Below, piece by piece: positions 42,735-54,100 of a stretch of 64,000 nt of DNA. The notes below the pieces were generated by a model, which saw nothing but the letters and a program-made list of their open reading frames with translations, was not told the DNA's origin and ran no database searches. Position numbers and translations under genes: made by a program. Position 1 is the stretch's first letter. Every line of letters begins with the position of its first letter. The stretch is taken from positions 744,001-808,000 of the forward strand of contig NZ_FNNC01000001.1 of the NCBI RefSeq assembly GCF_900106595.1, written 5' to 3'. Origin of the DNA: Marinococcus luteus (lineage in GTDB: Bacteria; Bacillota; Bacilli; Bacillales; Marinococcaceae).

Positions 42735-43295
42735 TTAATGATCCAAATGCCTAATAAGCCGCGCCGGGTTTCCACCCACCAGCGTCCGGGCAGAAACATC
42801 CTTTGTGACGACCGCGCCGGAAGCGATCACTGCGCCGTCTTCAATGCGAATACCGGGATTAATAATGGCTCCTCCCCCAATCCACACATTATGTCCGATC
42901 GTCACAGGTGAGCCGTATTCATGGAGCGTCGCGCGGGCGGCCTCCTCCATCGGGTGATTTACGGTATATATGTGCACTCCCGGCCCCAGCATCACCCCGT
43001 CACCGAACGTGATGGGCGCCTCATCGAGCATGACGCAGTTGACATTGGCGAAAAACTGGGCGCCGAGGTGAATATTATAGCCGTAGTCACACCAGAACGG
43101 CGGACTGATACGGGCTTCTTCTCCCATCGTTCCCACGATTTCCTGTAATAGCTGATTGCTTCTTTCCTTCTCCCGGACACTGATGGAATTGTATTCTTCA
43201 AGCAGCAGCTTCGCCTGCATCCGCTCCGCTGCGAGCTCAGGATCATGAGGCAGAAACAGCTCTCCGTTCAGCATTTTTTCCTTCTCACTTTTCAT
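42735..43295 (-). CDS. sugar O-acetyltransferase (maltose acetyltransferase family)
   Basis: A 186-residue left-handed beta-helix acetyltransferase. The N-terminal Mac domain has MLNGELFLPHDPELAAERMQAKLLLEEYN, and hexapeptide repeats follow, with HIYTVNHPMEEAAR containing the catalytic His and GHNVWIGGGAIINPGIRI the coenzyme A end. The sugar acceptor is probably maltose or a related hexose, or a nodulation-type glycoside. Start after AGGTGACTG is weak, but the N-terminus matches. Confidence 0.9.
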   Translation of the reverse strand: MKSEKEKMLNGELFLPHDPELAAERMQAKLLLEEYNSISVREKERSNQLLQEIVGTMGEEARISPPFWCDYGYNIHLGAQFFANVNCVMLDEAPITFGDGVMLGPGVHIYTVNHPMEEAARATLHEYGSPVTIGHNVWIGGGAIINPGIRIEDGAVIASGAVVTKDVSARTLVGGNPARLIRHLDH

Positions 43296-43477
43296 TCAGT
43301 CACCTCTTTTATTTTCGCTTCTTGAGCAGTCAATGTTTCTATACGCCCACTATACCACTGTTCGTTTAACCCGGGAGATTTGTTTTGCATAATGTTCCAG
43401 AAATTGCTTTTCTTTTTTAACACAGTTGTATTAAAAAATGATATACTGGCTTTAATTTCTAAACCACGGGGTGTGCT

Positions 43478-44071
43478 ATGCCAAAACTCATTGACCACGA
43501 AAAGAAAAAAGAGCAGATTGTTGAATATACGTGGCAGTCCATCGTAAACAGCGGTGCGAAAGGCGCGACGGTAAGAAACATCGCAAAGCTCGCGGAAATG
43601 ACGCCGGGCCAGATCCGCTACTACTATCCCACCCACAGCTCGCTGCTGAATGCGGTCATGGAAAAAGTAAATCATAAAGTTGCCCAGAGAATCCGGGAGA
43701 TTTTCGGACAAAAAAATTTAACCGAAAAGGAACGGGTCATCCAGGCAATACTCGCAGTCCTCCCTTTAGACGATGACCGCTACGCGGATATGGAGGTGTG
43801 GATGGCTTTTCAGTACGAAATCCATGAAGCAGGCACCAATTCCATGGGAGACGAGATACGTCTGCTCATTCAAAAATCCTTACAGCACTTAAACGAAAAA
43901 CAGATGCTTCAGGAGGATTTGCCTGTGGAGCTCACTGTAATGCGTGCTCACGCCCTCATTGACGGACTTGCCCTGCATAAATTGTTAACCCCCGACCGCA
44001 TAGATAATGAAAACGCCATGAAACTGATTCGTGACGAAGTTCATTCCTGGCTTCAGGAGGAGTATAGATGA
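43478..44071 (+). CDS. TetR/AcrR family regulator
   Basis: A 197-residue repressor. The helix-turn-helix spans about 10-55 (EQIVEYTWQSIVNSGAKGATVRNIAKLAEMTPGQIRYYYPTHSSLLNAVM). The ligand-binding domain resembles the BetI/YvdT group. It is likely to regulate itself and the coupled membrane protein that overlaps its end by four bases. It is divergent from the acetyltransferase gene; an operator could lie in the 180-base gap, where AACACAGTTGTATT is an imperfect repeat. Confidence 0.88.
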   Translation: MPKLIDHEKKKEQIVEYTWQSIVNSGAKGATVRNIAKLAEMTPGQIRYYYPTHSSLLNAVMEKVNHKVAQRIREIFGQKNLTEKERVIQAILAVLPLDDDRYADMEVWMAFQYEIHEAGTNSMGDEIRLLIQKSLQHLNEKQMLQEDLPVELTVMRAHALIDGLALHKLLTPDRIDNENAMKLIRDEVHSWLQEEYR

Positions 44072-44625
44072 ATCTCATACTGCTGCTGATTATTGGGATC
44101 GAAATAGCCTTCTGGATTGTTATTGCCGCCGGATTAATCGTTCGCTACGTGTTTCAAATGCCCAGACTGGGATTGTTCTTTCTCGCCTTAACGCCTGTAC
44201 TGGACCTGGTGCTGCTGATTGCGGCCAGTGTGGATCTTATGCGCGGGGCGCTCGCTACCACGGCTCATGCCATTGCTGCCATTTATATTGCGGTCTCTAT
44301 TGTTTTTGGAAAACAGATGATCCGCTGGACCGACGAACGGTTCAGGTATTATATTATGAGGCAGGGCAATAAACCATCCAAACTTTACGGCTATGCCTAC
44401 TCCCGAAAATACTTTAAGGACTGGCTCAAACACGTATTGGCGTATGTCCTGGGAACGGGACTGCTGTGGATAGTTATTTTTCTCGTAAATAACGCAGACA
44501 GAACTGAAGCATTGAGCAGCATTATTAAACTGTGGTCTCTCGTCGTAGGGATCGATTTAGCTCTCTCCATTACGTACTTTATATGGTCGAGCGAGGCGAA
44601 ATATAAAGAAAAAATTCATGAATAA
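44068..44625 (+). CDS. integral membrane protein coupled to TetR regulator
   Basis: A 185-residue protein with five or six spans; its ATG overlaps the regulator stop as ATGA. The middle carries a cytoplasmic loop with RWTDERFRYYIMRQGNKPSKLYGYAYSRKYFKDWLKHV, rich in aromatic and basic residues. It has no known transporter motif. The pairing with a TetR repressor is seen in Bacillus and suggests a regulated membrane stress protein, but function is not known. Confidence 0.7.
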   Translation: MNLILLLIIGIEIAFWIVIAAGLIVRYVFQMPRLGLFFLALTPVLDLVLLIAASVDLMRGALATTAHAIAAIYIAVSIVFGKQMIRWTDERFRYYIMRQGNKPSKLYGYAYSRKYFKDWLKHVLAYVLGTGLLWIVIFLVNNADRTEALSSIIKLWSLVVGIDLALSITYFIWSSEAKYKEKIHE

Positions 44626-44725
44626 CACGCCCGGAAGATTTTTTATAAAGATTTATACTTAAATATTGTCGTGGCATAGCCGATCACAGAAGCGGTAAGA
44701 AACAGCATATGATAGCCAAGTTGCT

Positions 44726-44977
44726 TTATTGTTTTTTCTTTCTGATTTTTTCTGCCGTGTCATTTAAAAATTCATCTATATTATATTCTTTGTAATCGTC
44801 ACGAATTTCAGCGATAACCATGCTTTTCGCTTCCTGTTCTGTTTTTCCTTCCTTCATTAAATCCAGCAACTTAACATTATAAGCACTCTTGTACTCTTCT
44901 TCACCTCCGGAAATATTTTCAGCATCCCCGCCCCATATAATACCGACAATTTCTTCTAAAAACTCCCCATATTCCAT
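44726..44977 (-). CDS. hypothetical acidic protein, 83 aa
   Basis: Not recognised. A ribosome site AAAGGGGGAGC precedes ATG. It is soluble and helical, rich in Glu and Lys, with EAKSMVIAEIRDDYKEYNIDEFLNDTAEKIRKKKQ as the second half. No cysteine or membrane span. A possible 21-codon frame immediately downstream lacks a ribosome site and was not called. Confidence 0.55.
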   Translation of the reverse strand: MEYGEFLEEIVGIIWGGDAENISGGEEEYKSAYNVKLLDLMKEGKTEQEAKSMVIAEIRDDYKEYNIDEFLNDTAEKIRKKKQ

Positions 44978-45240
44978 ATCGCTCCCCCTTTTCGAATAAT
45001 GTTTTATGATTTAATTATACTTTACCCTTTCAAATGTAAGTTGAAGAAATTTTCAGAAAATAAAAAAGAAGAATTTTCTTTCCTGTTCGTCTTTTTATTA
45101 TTAAATGGTGCCTTTGGTCTTTTGATGAGAGCATTAAAAGGGAATAACAGTATTACCACTACGAAAAACGGAATATCAGTATGCTTTTCGGTATAGCCAT
45201 ACGCACAGGAAATGGGTTCTTTAATCTGGAGGTGCAACTG

Positions 45241-46065
45241 ATGAAATTTCTTTATTTTATTATGATTTTCATTATTATATTAATTCTCGGAAAATGGCGT
45301 TTTAACTATTTTACAAATAAAGAAATCGCTTCTCTGGCCGCTGCCAGTGAAAATGATCCAGCTATGCCGGTAACACAGCAAAGAATCGAAGCTCTACCTC
45401 TCCCTGTAGCGAGGTGGCTCACAACTACCGGGATGGCAGGCAAACATGAAATACAGTCGGTGCGGTTAAAACAAACGGGATTAATGAAATTGAAGCCTTC
45501 CCAGAAAAACTGGTATCAATCAAATGCGGAACAATATATCACAGTCAATGAACCAGCGTTTCTATGGAAGGCGGAAATAAAAATGCTTCCCTTCCTCAAA
45601 GTAGTCGGAAGAGATCTTTTTAAGCATGGCAGAGGGCACATGACCATTAAAATAGCTTCGCTTATTCCAATCGTGGATATCGCTGATAATGAAAAAATAA
45701 ATCAGTCTACCATGCAAAGGTATTTGCTTGAGCTCCCCTGGTATCCTTCCGCTGCGCTCAGTCCGTACATTCAATGGAAACAGCTCGATGAATTTTCTGC
45801 CGAAGCCACGATGGATTATAACGGCGTTTCGGGGTCCGCCACTTATCAGTTTAGCGCTGAAGGAAGTGTAGAAAAAATCAGCGCTCTGCGATATAAAGAT
45901 AGCAGTAAAGATGCAAAACTTCTGGAATGTGTCGGAGAAGTTGTAGAAAGTTCCAGGATTGAAGGAATAGAGATTCCTACAGCGTTAACTGTTTCATGGA
46001 TGCTGGAAGAAGGCAGATTCACATGGTACAAAGTAAAGGTGGAAGATATTAAATTTAATGAATAA
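45241..46065 (+). CDS. DUF6544 family protein
   Basis: A 274-residue protein with one N-terminal membrane span (about 3-20). The family pattern follows: LPLPVARWLTTTGMAGKHEIQSVRLKQTGLMKLKPSQKNWYQSNAEQYITVNEPAFLWKAEIKMLPFLKVVGRDLFKHGRGHM and LLELPWYPSAAL. The function of this group is not established. ATG at 45241 follows CTGGAGG; a longer frame upstream has no ribosome site. Confidence 0.8.
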   Translation: MKFLYFIMIFIIILILGKWRFNYFTNKEIASLAAASENDPAMPVTQQRIEALPLPVARWLTTTGMAGKHEIQSVRLKQTGLMKLKPSQKNWYQSNAEQYITVNEPAFLWKAEIKMLPFLKVVGRDLFKHGRGHMTIKIASLIPIVDIADNEKINQSTMQRYLLELPWYPSAALSPYIQWKQLDEFSAEATMDYNGVSGSATYQFSAEGSVEKISALRYKDSSKDAKLLECVGEVVESSRIEGIEIPTALTVSWMLEEGRFTWYKVKVEDIKFNE

Positions 46066-46078
46066 CCATGAATAAAGC

Positions 46079-46116
46079 AAAGGGCTGCCTCTATTTTTAT
46101 AAAGAGACAGCCCTTT
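46079..46116. terminator. bidirectional terminator
   Basis: AAAGGGCTG-C-CTCT / AGAG-A-CAGCCCTTT, one mismatch, between the convergent DUF6544 and small membrane genes. Confidence 0.85.
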
Positions 46117-46121
46117 CGTGT

Positions 46122-46316
46122 TCACGATTTAAAGACATGCTTTACCATAAGCACCCAGAACGGGATAACAATGATGAGAAGTAAAACAATAGCAACCGCT
46201 GATAATAGATTGGAAATGAAAGAGTTTTGAACAATCATTAAATAGATATTAAAAAAAATAACAGCCGTGAGAAAAATTCCTCCAATGACTGAACCAGTAT
46301 TCATCGTTTGTTTCAA
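46122..46316 (-). CDS. small membrane protein, 64 aa
   Basis: Two hydrophobic spans (about 10-30 and 36-58) joined by a short loop. It probably starts at TTG after GGGGGTG, although an ATG four codons later is possible. Not recognised; no catalytic motif. Stands alone between two terminators. Confidence 0.55.
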   Translation of the reverse strand: MKQTMNTGSVIGGIFLTAVIFFNIYLMIVQNSFISNLLSAVAIVLLLIIVIPFWVLMVKHVFKS

Positions 46317-46341
46317 TTAAACACCCCCAACTATAGAAAAG

Positions 46342-46367
46342 AACGAACCCTCGCCAGGTTCGTTTTA
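46342..46367 (-). terminator. terminator after 73-aa membrane gene
   Basis: AACGAACC / GGTTCGTT with a short loop, followed by CTTTTC on the minus strand. Confidence 0.6.
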
Positions 46368-46529
46368 TCCATTATGAAAAATTCCAGGAAATTCAGCAGC
46401 GGTACAGCGATGTTATGTTCTATTCTTACTCATTATAGCATTTGCCAAGCCTTTGATTAAGAAATAACTATTGAGGATACCGAAGTTTACAATGAAATAT
46501 GTCTTTATATAAGTGAAACACTTGATTGA

Positions 46530-46751
46530 TTATTTTCTTTTCCGGCGATTTCCTACTTCGACCAATGTGTGAGTAACGTAAAATAATCCAATACCAACAA
46601 AAATAATAATGAATACATTTACTACAATACTCCATAAACCATTTACCGGGAGATACGAAAACAGCCAGGCCATCGGGAGCAAAAAGATAAGATCATATGT
46701 ATTAATTTGAGCAAAAGTATGTTCAAGGGTTTCCTGTTTCTTATCTCTCAT
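46530..46751 (-). CDS. small membrane protein, 73 aa
   Basis: Two membrane spans (about 20-37 and 41-62) with polar ends; ATG follows AGGGGGGC. The start MRDKKQETLEHTFAQINTYDLIF is cytoplasmic and basic/acidic. Not recognised. It follows the DUF3887-like fragment by 20 bases and may be transcribed with it. Confidence 0.6.
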   Translation of the reverse strand: MRDKKQETLEHTFAQINTYDLIFLLPMAWLFSYLPVNGLWSIVVNVFIIIFVGIGLFYVTHTLVEVGNRRKRK

Positions 46752-46771
46752 ATTTGCCCCCCTGCTTTAGC

Positions 46772-46993
46772 TTAATCGTTTTTAACTTTGAAACACGGCT
46801 GCTGACTTCGGACATCTATGTCCTTATTGAATCCGGCGGTCCTTTCCTGAAATTCATCGCTCGCAGCAAGCCGCTTAAAATCGTTCGTGGTTTGCTCGTA
46901 AATACGAACAAAATCGCCGCGCAGAAATGAATTTCCAAACTCCTGTGGCTGTATTAGATGATCCGGAAATGTAGACGTCATGACATCTTTCAT
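46772..46993 (-). CDS. short DUF3887-like protein or fragment, 73 aa
   Basis: The segment FGNSFLRGDFVRIYEQTTNDFKRLAASDEFQERTAGFNK resembles the DUF3887 N-terminal pattern found on larger Bacillus hydrolases. Here it stops after 73 residues. There is no clear ribosome site before the ATG. It is therefore either a stand-alone small protein or a remnant of a larger gene. Confidence 0.4.
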   Translation of the reverse strand: MKDVMTSTFPDHLIQPQEFGNSFLRGDFVRIYEQTTNDFKRLAASDEFQERTAGFNKDIDVRSQQPCFKVKND

Positions 46994-47180
46994 GACTAAT
47001 CATATATTTCTTATTCCTTCATCATATCAGGAGTCAGTAACATAAGGAATATTATGGATGTTATTTGTTTCGAATTAGAAAGTTTATTTTCCTGGTTTTG
47101 ATTTGAAGTTCTTTTAGAAACCAATACTAGCCGTGGTTCGACAACAGGCAGGTCTATTTTTGTATGAAATTTTAAAACAA

Positions 47181-47213
47181 AAAGAGTCCTTAGACATTTA
47201 TCTAAGAACCCTT
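47181..47213 (-). terminator. terminator of arabinofuranosidase operon
   Basis: Minus strand AGGGTTCTTAGA / TCTAAGGACTCT with wobble pairs, followed by TTTTTGTTTTAAAA. It lies 15 bases past the abfA stop. Confidence 0.8.
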
Positions 47214-47228
47214 ATTAACTGCTTCAAT

Positions 47229-49404
<2,176 letters not shown>

Positions 49405-49427
49405 ACATTTTCCTCCCCCTGGAGTAA

Positions 49428-50270
49428 TCAGCCTTTAACACCGCCGACAGTAAGTCCGGATATGAAGAACCTTTGAAAGAATAGAAACAGAATGACAATA
49501 GGAACGATCGTCAGAACTGATCCGGAAAATAAGAGCTCATAGTTATTGCCATACGGAGTAAGTAATGTGGCCAAGCCCACCGGAAGCGTGAACATTTCAT
49601 TCGACCTTAATACCAACAGCGGCCACAAAAAGTTATTCCAGCTGGTAAGCCCCTGTAAAATAGCCATTGCCGCAAATGATGGACCCATGAGCGGGGCCAT
49701 TATTTTGAAAAAGATACCGTACTCTGTGCATCCATCAATCCTTGCCGACTCCATTAATTCCTTAGGAAGTCCCAGACAGTATTGTCTAAAGAAAAACACT
49801 GCCACTGGAGCGACAATCAAAGGAAGCATGACGGCAAAGTAGGTGTCCACCAGGCTTAAACCGATCATCATCTGGTAAAGGGGAAGCATCAAAATTTCGA
49901 ATGGCACCATAAGTACAAACAATACAAGCAAAAAGATAACTCTCGAGCCTTTAAAATTGTACATCGCGAGCGCGTATCCCACCATGGAGGAAAAGAATAG
50001 CGATAATACAATTAAGCCTCCGCTAACAATGAGACTGTTCATATACCACTGCCAATAGCTGGCCCCTTCCTCAGAAAATACAGCCAGGTAATTACCAAGA
50101 TCCAGGGTAGCCGGATCGAAGAAAAAGGAAAGGCCCTGCCTCATTAATTCTGATGAGGGCCGCATGGAAGCTACAATTAATGACACTACCGGGGTGAGAG
50201 CAATTACGGTTATTACTGCAAACAACGCAGTTAATAAAATTGACACCCATTTTTTATTATTTTTGCCCAT
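49428..50270 (-). CDS. araQ: arabino-oligosaccharide ABC permease AraQ
   Basis: A 280-residue MalG-type permease with six spans. The coupling loop is ESARIDGCTEYGIFFKIMAPLMGPSF. The N-terminal span is preceded by a basic tail MGKNNKKW. It partners AraP directly upstream (seven-base gap). ATP hydrolysis must come from an ATPase encoded elsewhere, such as an MsmX-type shared subunit, because no ATPase gene is in this operon. Confidence 0.92.
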   Translation of the reverse strand: MGKNNKKWVSILLTALFAVITVIALTPVVSLIVASMRPSSELMRQGLSFFFDPATLDLGNYLAVFSEEGASYWQWYMNSLIVSGGLIVLSLFFSSMVGYALAMYNFKGSRVIFLLVLFVLMVPFEILMLPLYQMMIGLSLVDTYFAVMLPLIVAPVAVFFFRQYCLGLPKELMESARIDGCTEYGIFFKIMAPLMGPSFAAMAILQGLTSWNNFLWPLLVLRSNEMFTLPVGLATLLTPYGNNYELLFSGSVLTIVPIVILFLFFQRFFISGLTVGGVKG

Positions 50271-50276
50271 TATTCT

Positions 50277-51209
50277 CTAATCCTCCTTTTTGAAGGCGCC
50301 AAAGAATTTCAATTGGAGCATACTTACAACAAATATGATCAGCATCAGCACAACTCCGATAGCTGCGCCAAATCCCATATCATTTTGTTGAATGCCTTCT
50401 CGGTAAATATATCCTACAATGGTTAAGCCAATATTGCCGGGAGAGCTGTTTTCCCAGAATACAAAGCTTTCTTCAAACATCCGGAAGCCGTTAATGATCG
50501 TAATTGTAGCTACGAATATGATAACAGGCTTTAAAGCCGGCATCGTAACGAATAAAAACTTCTGCCAGGCGCTCGCCCCGTCAATATCAGCCGCTTCATA
50601 TAACTCTTCCGAAACGTTCTGCAGACCAGCAAGAAAGTATAATATGTTCACACCAATCCAGCGCCATGAAGCAAGCAGCACCATTAAAAACATCCCTGTG
50701 CCTGCTCCGTACCTCCACTGCACTGGTTCCATACCAACAAGACCGAGCAATTCGTTTACAAAGGAGTTTTCCGACTCCCCAAACATCATCCGGAAAATAA
50801 TACCTGCGACGATAACCGAAGTAAGGGCCGGTATAAAAAGTGAAGCCCTAAAGAAATTTTTAAAATAAAGGGATTTACTGTTTAAAAATACCGAAAGCAC
50901 AATCGGAATCATCACTAATATAATGACCGTAAAAAACACGTAGGTTGCTGTATTTCCCAGTGCCTGAAAAAAAGTCGGGTTCAAAATCCGCTGGTAATTA
51001 TGAGTTCCTATAAAGGTAGTCTGGCCGGGAAGAACCTGCTGAAAACTCATAACGATCGCCTGAATCATTGGATACAAGTACAGTACCAGAAAAGATACAA
51101 TGAAAGGCGATACAAAAACATAAGGAGCAACCTTTCTTGAATTCAGAAAATGCAGAATACCTTTTAAGGAAAAAGTCTTTTTATTGGCCATTGTTTCTGA
51201 ACGTTCCAT
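50277..51209 (-). CDS. araP: arabino-oligosaccharide ABC permease AraP
   Basis: A 310-residue MalF-type permease with six spans and coupling loop YEAADIDGASAWQKFLFVTMPALKP. It heterodimerises with AraQ. ATG follows AAAGGAG at six bases. The order araN-araP-araQ matches Bacillus subtilis. Confidence 0.92.
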   Translation of the reverse strand: MERSETMANKKTFSLKGILHFLNSRKVAPYVFVSPFIVSFLVLYLYPMIQAIVMSFQQVLPGQTTFIGTHNYQRILNPTFFQALGNTATYVFFTVIILVMIPIVLSVFLNSKSLYFKNFFRASLFIPALTSVIVAGIIFRMMFGESENSFVNELLGLVGMEPVQWRYGAGTGMFLMVLLASWRWIGVNILYFLAGLQNVSEELYEAADIDGASAWQKFLFVTMPALKPVIIFVATITIINGFRMFEESFVFWENSSPGNIGLTIVGYIYREGIQQNDMGFGAAIGVVLMLIIFVVSMLQLKFFGAFKKED

Positions 51210-51262
51210 TTTCGGCTCCTTTCCGTTAAATAATGATAGAAGGAGGGCAAAAGCCCCCCGTC

Positions 51263-52633
51263 CTATTCTTCTGTCTGCCCGCTTCTTACTGCTTCTTCAG
51301 CCTGCTTCAATGCTTCTTCCGGATCCTGATTCTGCTGCCTGACAGCGCTATTCAGCACATTCGTGTGAATTTCGGACTGCACATCCGGTAGATCCGGTGT
51401 AATATTCAACGCTTCGATTTCTCCATTTAAGTCCAGAAGAGTATCAAAAATATCATCATCAAAGTAGTCGTAGTAAGGGTTAGGTTCATCCATAGCTTCA
51501 TCATCCCAAACGGTGTACATTGGTGGGTCAAAACCTAATTCCTGCCATAGTGCAATATTTCCTTCTTCAGACAATTTCGCATAGGCTAAAAATTCCTTAG
51601 CCAGCTCCGGCTCTTCCGTCTGATTCGTCACTACTGTACCTGTACCACCCATTCCAGCTGTGCGGTTTCCGCCTTCTTCCCATACCGGTAATGGACGAAT
51701 TTCCATTTTCCCTTCGAGGTCAGGCATATAATCAATAAACCGACCCATGTACCAGGTTGGCATCATTAACGAAGCGGCTCCTCCGTCATTCATGTAGCCA
51801 TAGTATTCTTCAGAGTGATGAAATCCGCCTGGTGTCACTTCTGCTACTTCATCTTCATTCACCATGTCGCTCAGGAATTGAAGGGTATCAACGTTAGTAT
51901 CATCCGCCAGGGTCAGATCGCCTTCGTCATTGAAGTAATCAGAGCCTCTTTGGCTGATTAAAGGCCAGAAGCTGAAATGCTCATCCACCTCTACGGTAGT
52001 CATCATAGAGTCTGTATTTTCTACCACCTGTTCTCCTGCTTCTACGTAGTCATCCCACGTGACAATTTCATCTATATCCACGCCGGCCTCTTCCATAATG
52101 TCCGTATTATAGTACATTACTGTAGCGCCAACATGGTAAGGCATGCCGTAATAATTATCATCCTTGGAATAAATATCAAAGCGCTCTTCCACCATATCGT
52201 CGAGCACTGGCTCTACGTGTTCGTTCATTGATTCTAACTGAACGTCACCTTCGAGGAAGTTGGCAAAATAACTAATTTCTATGTCCGCCATGTCAGGAGC
52301 TCCAGATCCCGACTGGAGAGAAAGAAGCAAATTATTGTTCATCTGCTCGATAGGATAAACCTCAGCCTGCAATTTAATCGGCCGGTCTTCATACTCCTCG
52401 TTCCATCTCTCTACTGCATCTTCATAAATACCGATATGTTGTTCGTTGAATGTCCAAAAAGTTAATTCAGTAGCATCCTCACTATCTTCGCCGATTACTT
52501 CCACTTCATCTGCTTCGCCTTCTCCTCCTTCTTCACTTCCTTCACTACCGCTTCCGTCGCCACTCCCACCACCACAACCTGCTAAGTAAACCAACGACAG
52601 CATTGCACCACCAAAAATCGACCAATGTTTCAT
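51263..52633 (-). CDS. araN: arabino-oligosaccharide-binding lipoprotein AraN
   Basis: A 456-residue extracellular binding protein. The lipobox gives lipidated Cys20 (LVYLAGC); a Gly/Ser/Glu-rich acidic linker of about 35 residues precedes the MalE-like fold with ELTFWTFNEQHIGIYEDAVERWNEEY. It is strongly acidic. The ATG at 52633 follows AGGGGAG. Its promoter carries a cre site and an AraR box, so expression needs arabinose and is subject to glucose repression. Confidence 0.9.
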   Translation of the reverse strand: MKHWSIFGGAMLSLVYLAGCGGGSGDGSGSEGSEEGGEGEADEVEVIGEDSEDATELTFWTFNEQHIGIYEDAVERWNEEYEDRPIKLQAEVYPIEQMNNNLLLSLQSGSGAPDMADIEISYFANFLEGDVQLESMNEHVEPVLDDMVEERFDIYSKDDNYYGMPYHVGATVMYYNTDIMEEAGVDIDEIVTWDDYVEAGEQVVENTDSMMTTVEVDEHFSFWPLISQRGSDYFNDEGDLTLADDTNVDTLQFLSDMVNEDEVAEVTPGGFHHSEEYYGYMNDGGAASLMMPTWYMGRFIDYMPDLEGKMEIRPLPVWEEGGNRTAGMGGTGTVVTNQTEEPELAKEFLAYAKLSEEGNIALWQELGFDPPMYTVWDDEAMDEPNPYYDYFDDDIFDTLLDLNGEIEALNITPDLPDVQSEIHTNVLNSAVRQQNQDPEEALKQAEEAVRSGQTEE

Positions 52634-52658
52634 AATTCTCCCCCTCATCTGTTTTCCT

Positions 52659-52676
52659 AACTTATACGTACAAGTT
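52659..52676 (-). promoter_or_regulatory. AraR box before araN
   Basis: AACTTATACGTACAAGTT, palindromic except one base and identical to the box before araB. Located just after the -10 element. Confidence 0.85.
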
Positions 52677-52683
52677 ATTTTTT

Positions 52684-52722
52684 ATTTAACCATACGGGTG
52701 TATCTTTTGCAAGCGCTTTCCA
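52684..52722 (-). promoter_or_regulatory. araN promoter with overlapping cre site
   Basis: Minus strand TTGCAA, 17 bases, TTAAAT. A catabolite-response element-like TTGCAAGCGCTTTCCA (plus strand 52707-52722) covers the -35 element, as expected for CcpA repression. Confidence 0.7.
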
Positions 52723-52784
52723 TATATTTATTTCAATATTAAGATAGCAAATGCCGGTAAATACTGACATAACAATTTTCCTTC

Positions 52785-52800
52785 AGTTGTACGCATGTGT
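52785..52800 (+). promoter_or_regulatory. AraR-like box before araR
   Basis: AGTTGTACGCATGTGT resembles the AraR palindrome with a weaker right half; fits autoregulation. It lies 29 bases before the araR ATG. Confidence 0.55.
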
Positions 52801-52828
52801 ATGATACGATAAAAAGAAAAAGAGGTGC

Positions 52829-53938
52829 ATGATGGTCTCAAAATATAAACAATTAAAACAGCACATCCAATCCAAAATTTTGGACGGCAGCTTCCGTCCG
52901 CATCAAAAAATTCTATCCGAATACGAATATGTAAAGAACTTTGAGGTAAGCAGACATACGGTACGCCAGGCTATCGGTGAGCTTGTGAGCGAGGGATGGC
53001 TGTACCGGGAGCACGGCGTGGGAACATTTTGTGCAGACCGCTCTAAATTTTCTTCCCCCTCCACCCGTAAAAATGTAGCCATTATCACTACGTACATTTC
53101 AGATTACATTTTCCCCTATATTATCCGCGGAGCTGAACGGTATTTAAGCGATAAAGGCTATAATGTTATTCTCATGAGTACCAATAACGATTTTGATAAA
53201 GAAAAACAGGCACTCGAAAATATTCTTACCCAGCAGGTTGATGGTCTGATTATTGAGCCGACGCGCAGCGCTCAGGCTAATCCCAATCTAAATTACTATC
53301 TGAATCTCGAAAATGCCGGTATTCCATACGTCATGATGAACGCGTATTATGAAGAGCTTGAACCGCTGAGTTTAACCTTAAACGACCAGGAAGCCGGCTT
53401 TCGGAATGCGGAGCATTTAATCCAGTTGGGCCACCGGCGAATTATAGGGTTATTTAAAACTGATGATATGCAGGGCGTGCAGCGGATGAAAGGTTTCCTT
53501 AAAGCTCATCGGCATTACGGCTGTCCGGTAGATCCATCCCTACTGATCACGTATTCCACCGACGAAAAGTATTCCAAGGCTGCACAGTCTGTTGAGCAGA
53601 TTTTAAGGGATCAGACTGACGGGCCTACCGGTCTTGTAACCTATAATGATGAACTCCTGCTGCAGCTTCTTGACGTGCTCCGTGACAAAAACCTGCAGGT
53701 TCCTGAGGATATTTCTGTTGTAAGCTTCGATGATTCCCATTTCACCCAAATCTCCGAAGTGAAATTCTCTTCCATCGTACATCCCAAAGAACGTATGGGA
53801 GAGGACGCAGCCAAATATGTAACTACTCTCATTGAACAGCCGGGTGCTGCTCTTTCCTCTATTGTATATGAGCCGCATTTTGTCGACCGCCATTCGACGC
53901 GAAGCCTCCAATTCACACCAGCGTTAGAAACAGAATAA
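52829..53938 (+). CDS. araR: arabinose repressor AraR
   Basis: A 369-residue chimeric repressor: GntR-type winged helix (about 1-70, YKQLKQHIQSKILDGSFRPHQKILSEYEYVKNFEVSRHTVRQAIGELVSEGWLYREHGVGTF) and a LacI/GalR sugar-binding domain (80-360). This is the unusual AraR architecture of Bacillus. L-arabinose should release it from the boxes seen before araN, araR, araE, araB and possibly araD. A second ATG follows directly after the first. Confidence 0.93.
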   Translation: MMVSKYKQLKQHIQSKILDGSFRPHQKILSEYEYVKNFEVSRHTVRQAIGELVSEGWLYREHGVGTFCADRSKFSSPSTRKNVAIITTYISDYIFPYIIRGAERYLSDKGYNVILMSTNNDFDKEKQALENILTQQVDGLIIEPTRSAQANPNLNYYLNLENAGIPYVMMNAYYEELEPLSLTLNDQEAGFRNAEHLIQLGHRRIIGLFKTDDMQGVQRMKGFLKAHRHYGCPVDPSLLITYSTDEKYSKAAQSVEQILRDQTDGPTGLVTYNDELLLQLLDVLRDKNLQVPEDISVVSFDDSHFTQISEVKFSSIVHPKERMGEDAAKYVTTLIEQPGAALSSIVYEPHFVDRHSTRSLQFTPALETE

Positions 53939-53976
53939 TTATTAAATGCAGACAGGCGAAAAGCTGAACTGTATTC

Positions 53977-54020
53977 AAAAAAGGAAGCTGCCTCTTTTAT
54001 TACTGGGCAGCTTCCTTTTT
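53977..54020. terminator. bidirectional terminator between araR and araE
   Basis: Near-perfect stem AAAAAGGAAGCTGCC / GGCAGCTTCCTTTTT between convergent genes, with A- and T-runs on both sides. Confidence 0.92.
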
Positions 54021-54100
54021 CGTCTGGTTACAAGTCGTAATTCCAGTATATATTATTGTAAAGCACAGTAATTCCAGCCTTCCCCGGGCTTTCAGACCGT

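Noticed and set aside
44640-44725. 21-codon membrane-like frame after the 83-aa gene
   Set aside because: No ribosome site and too short to support.
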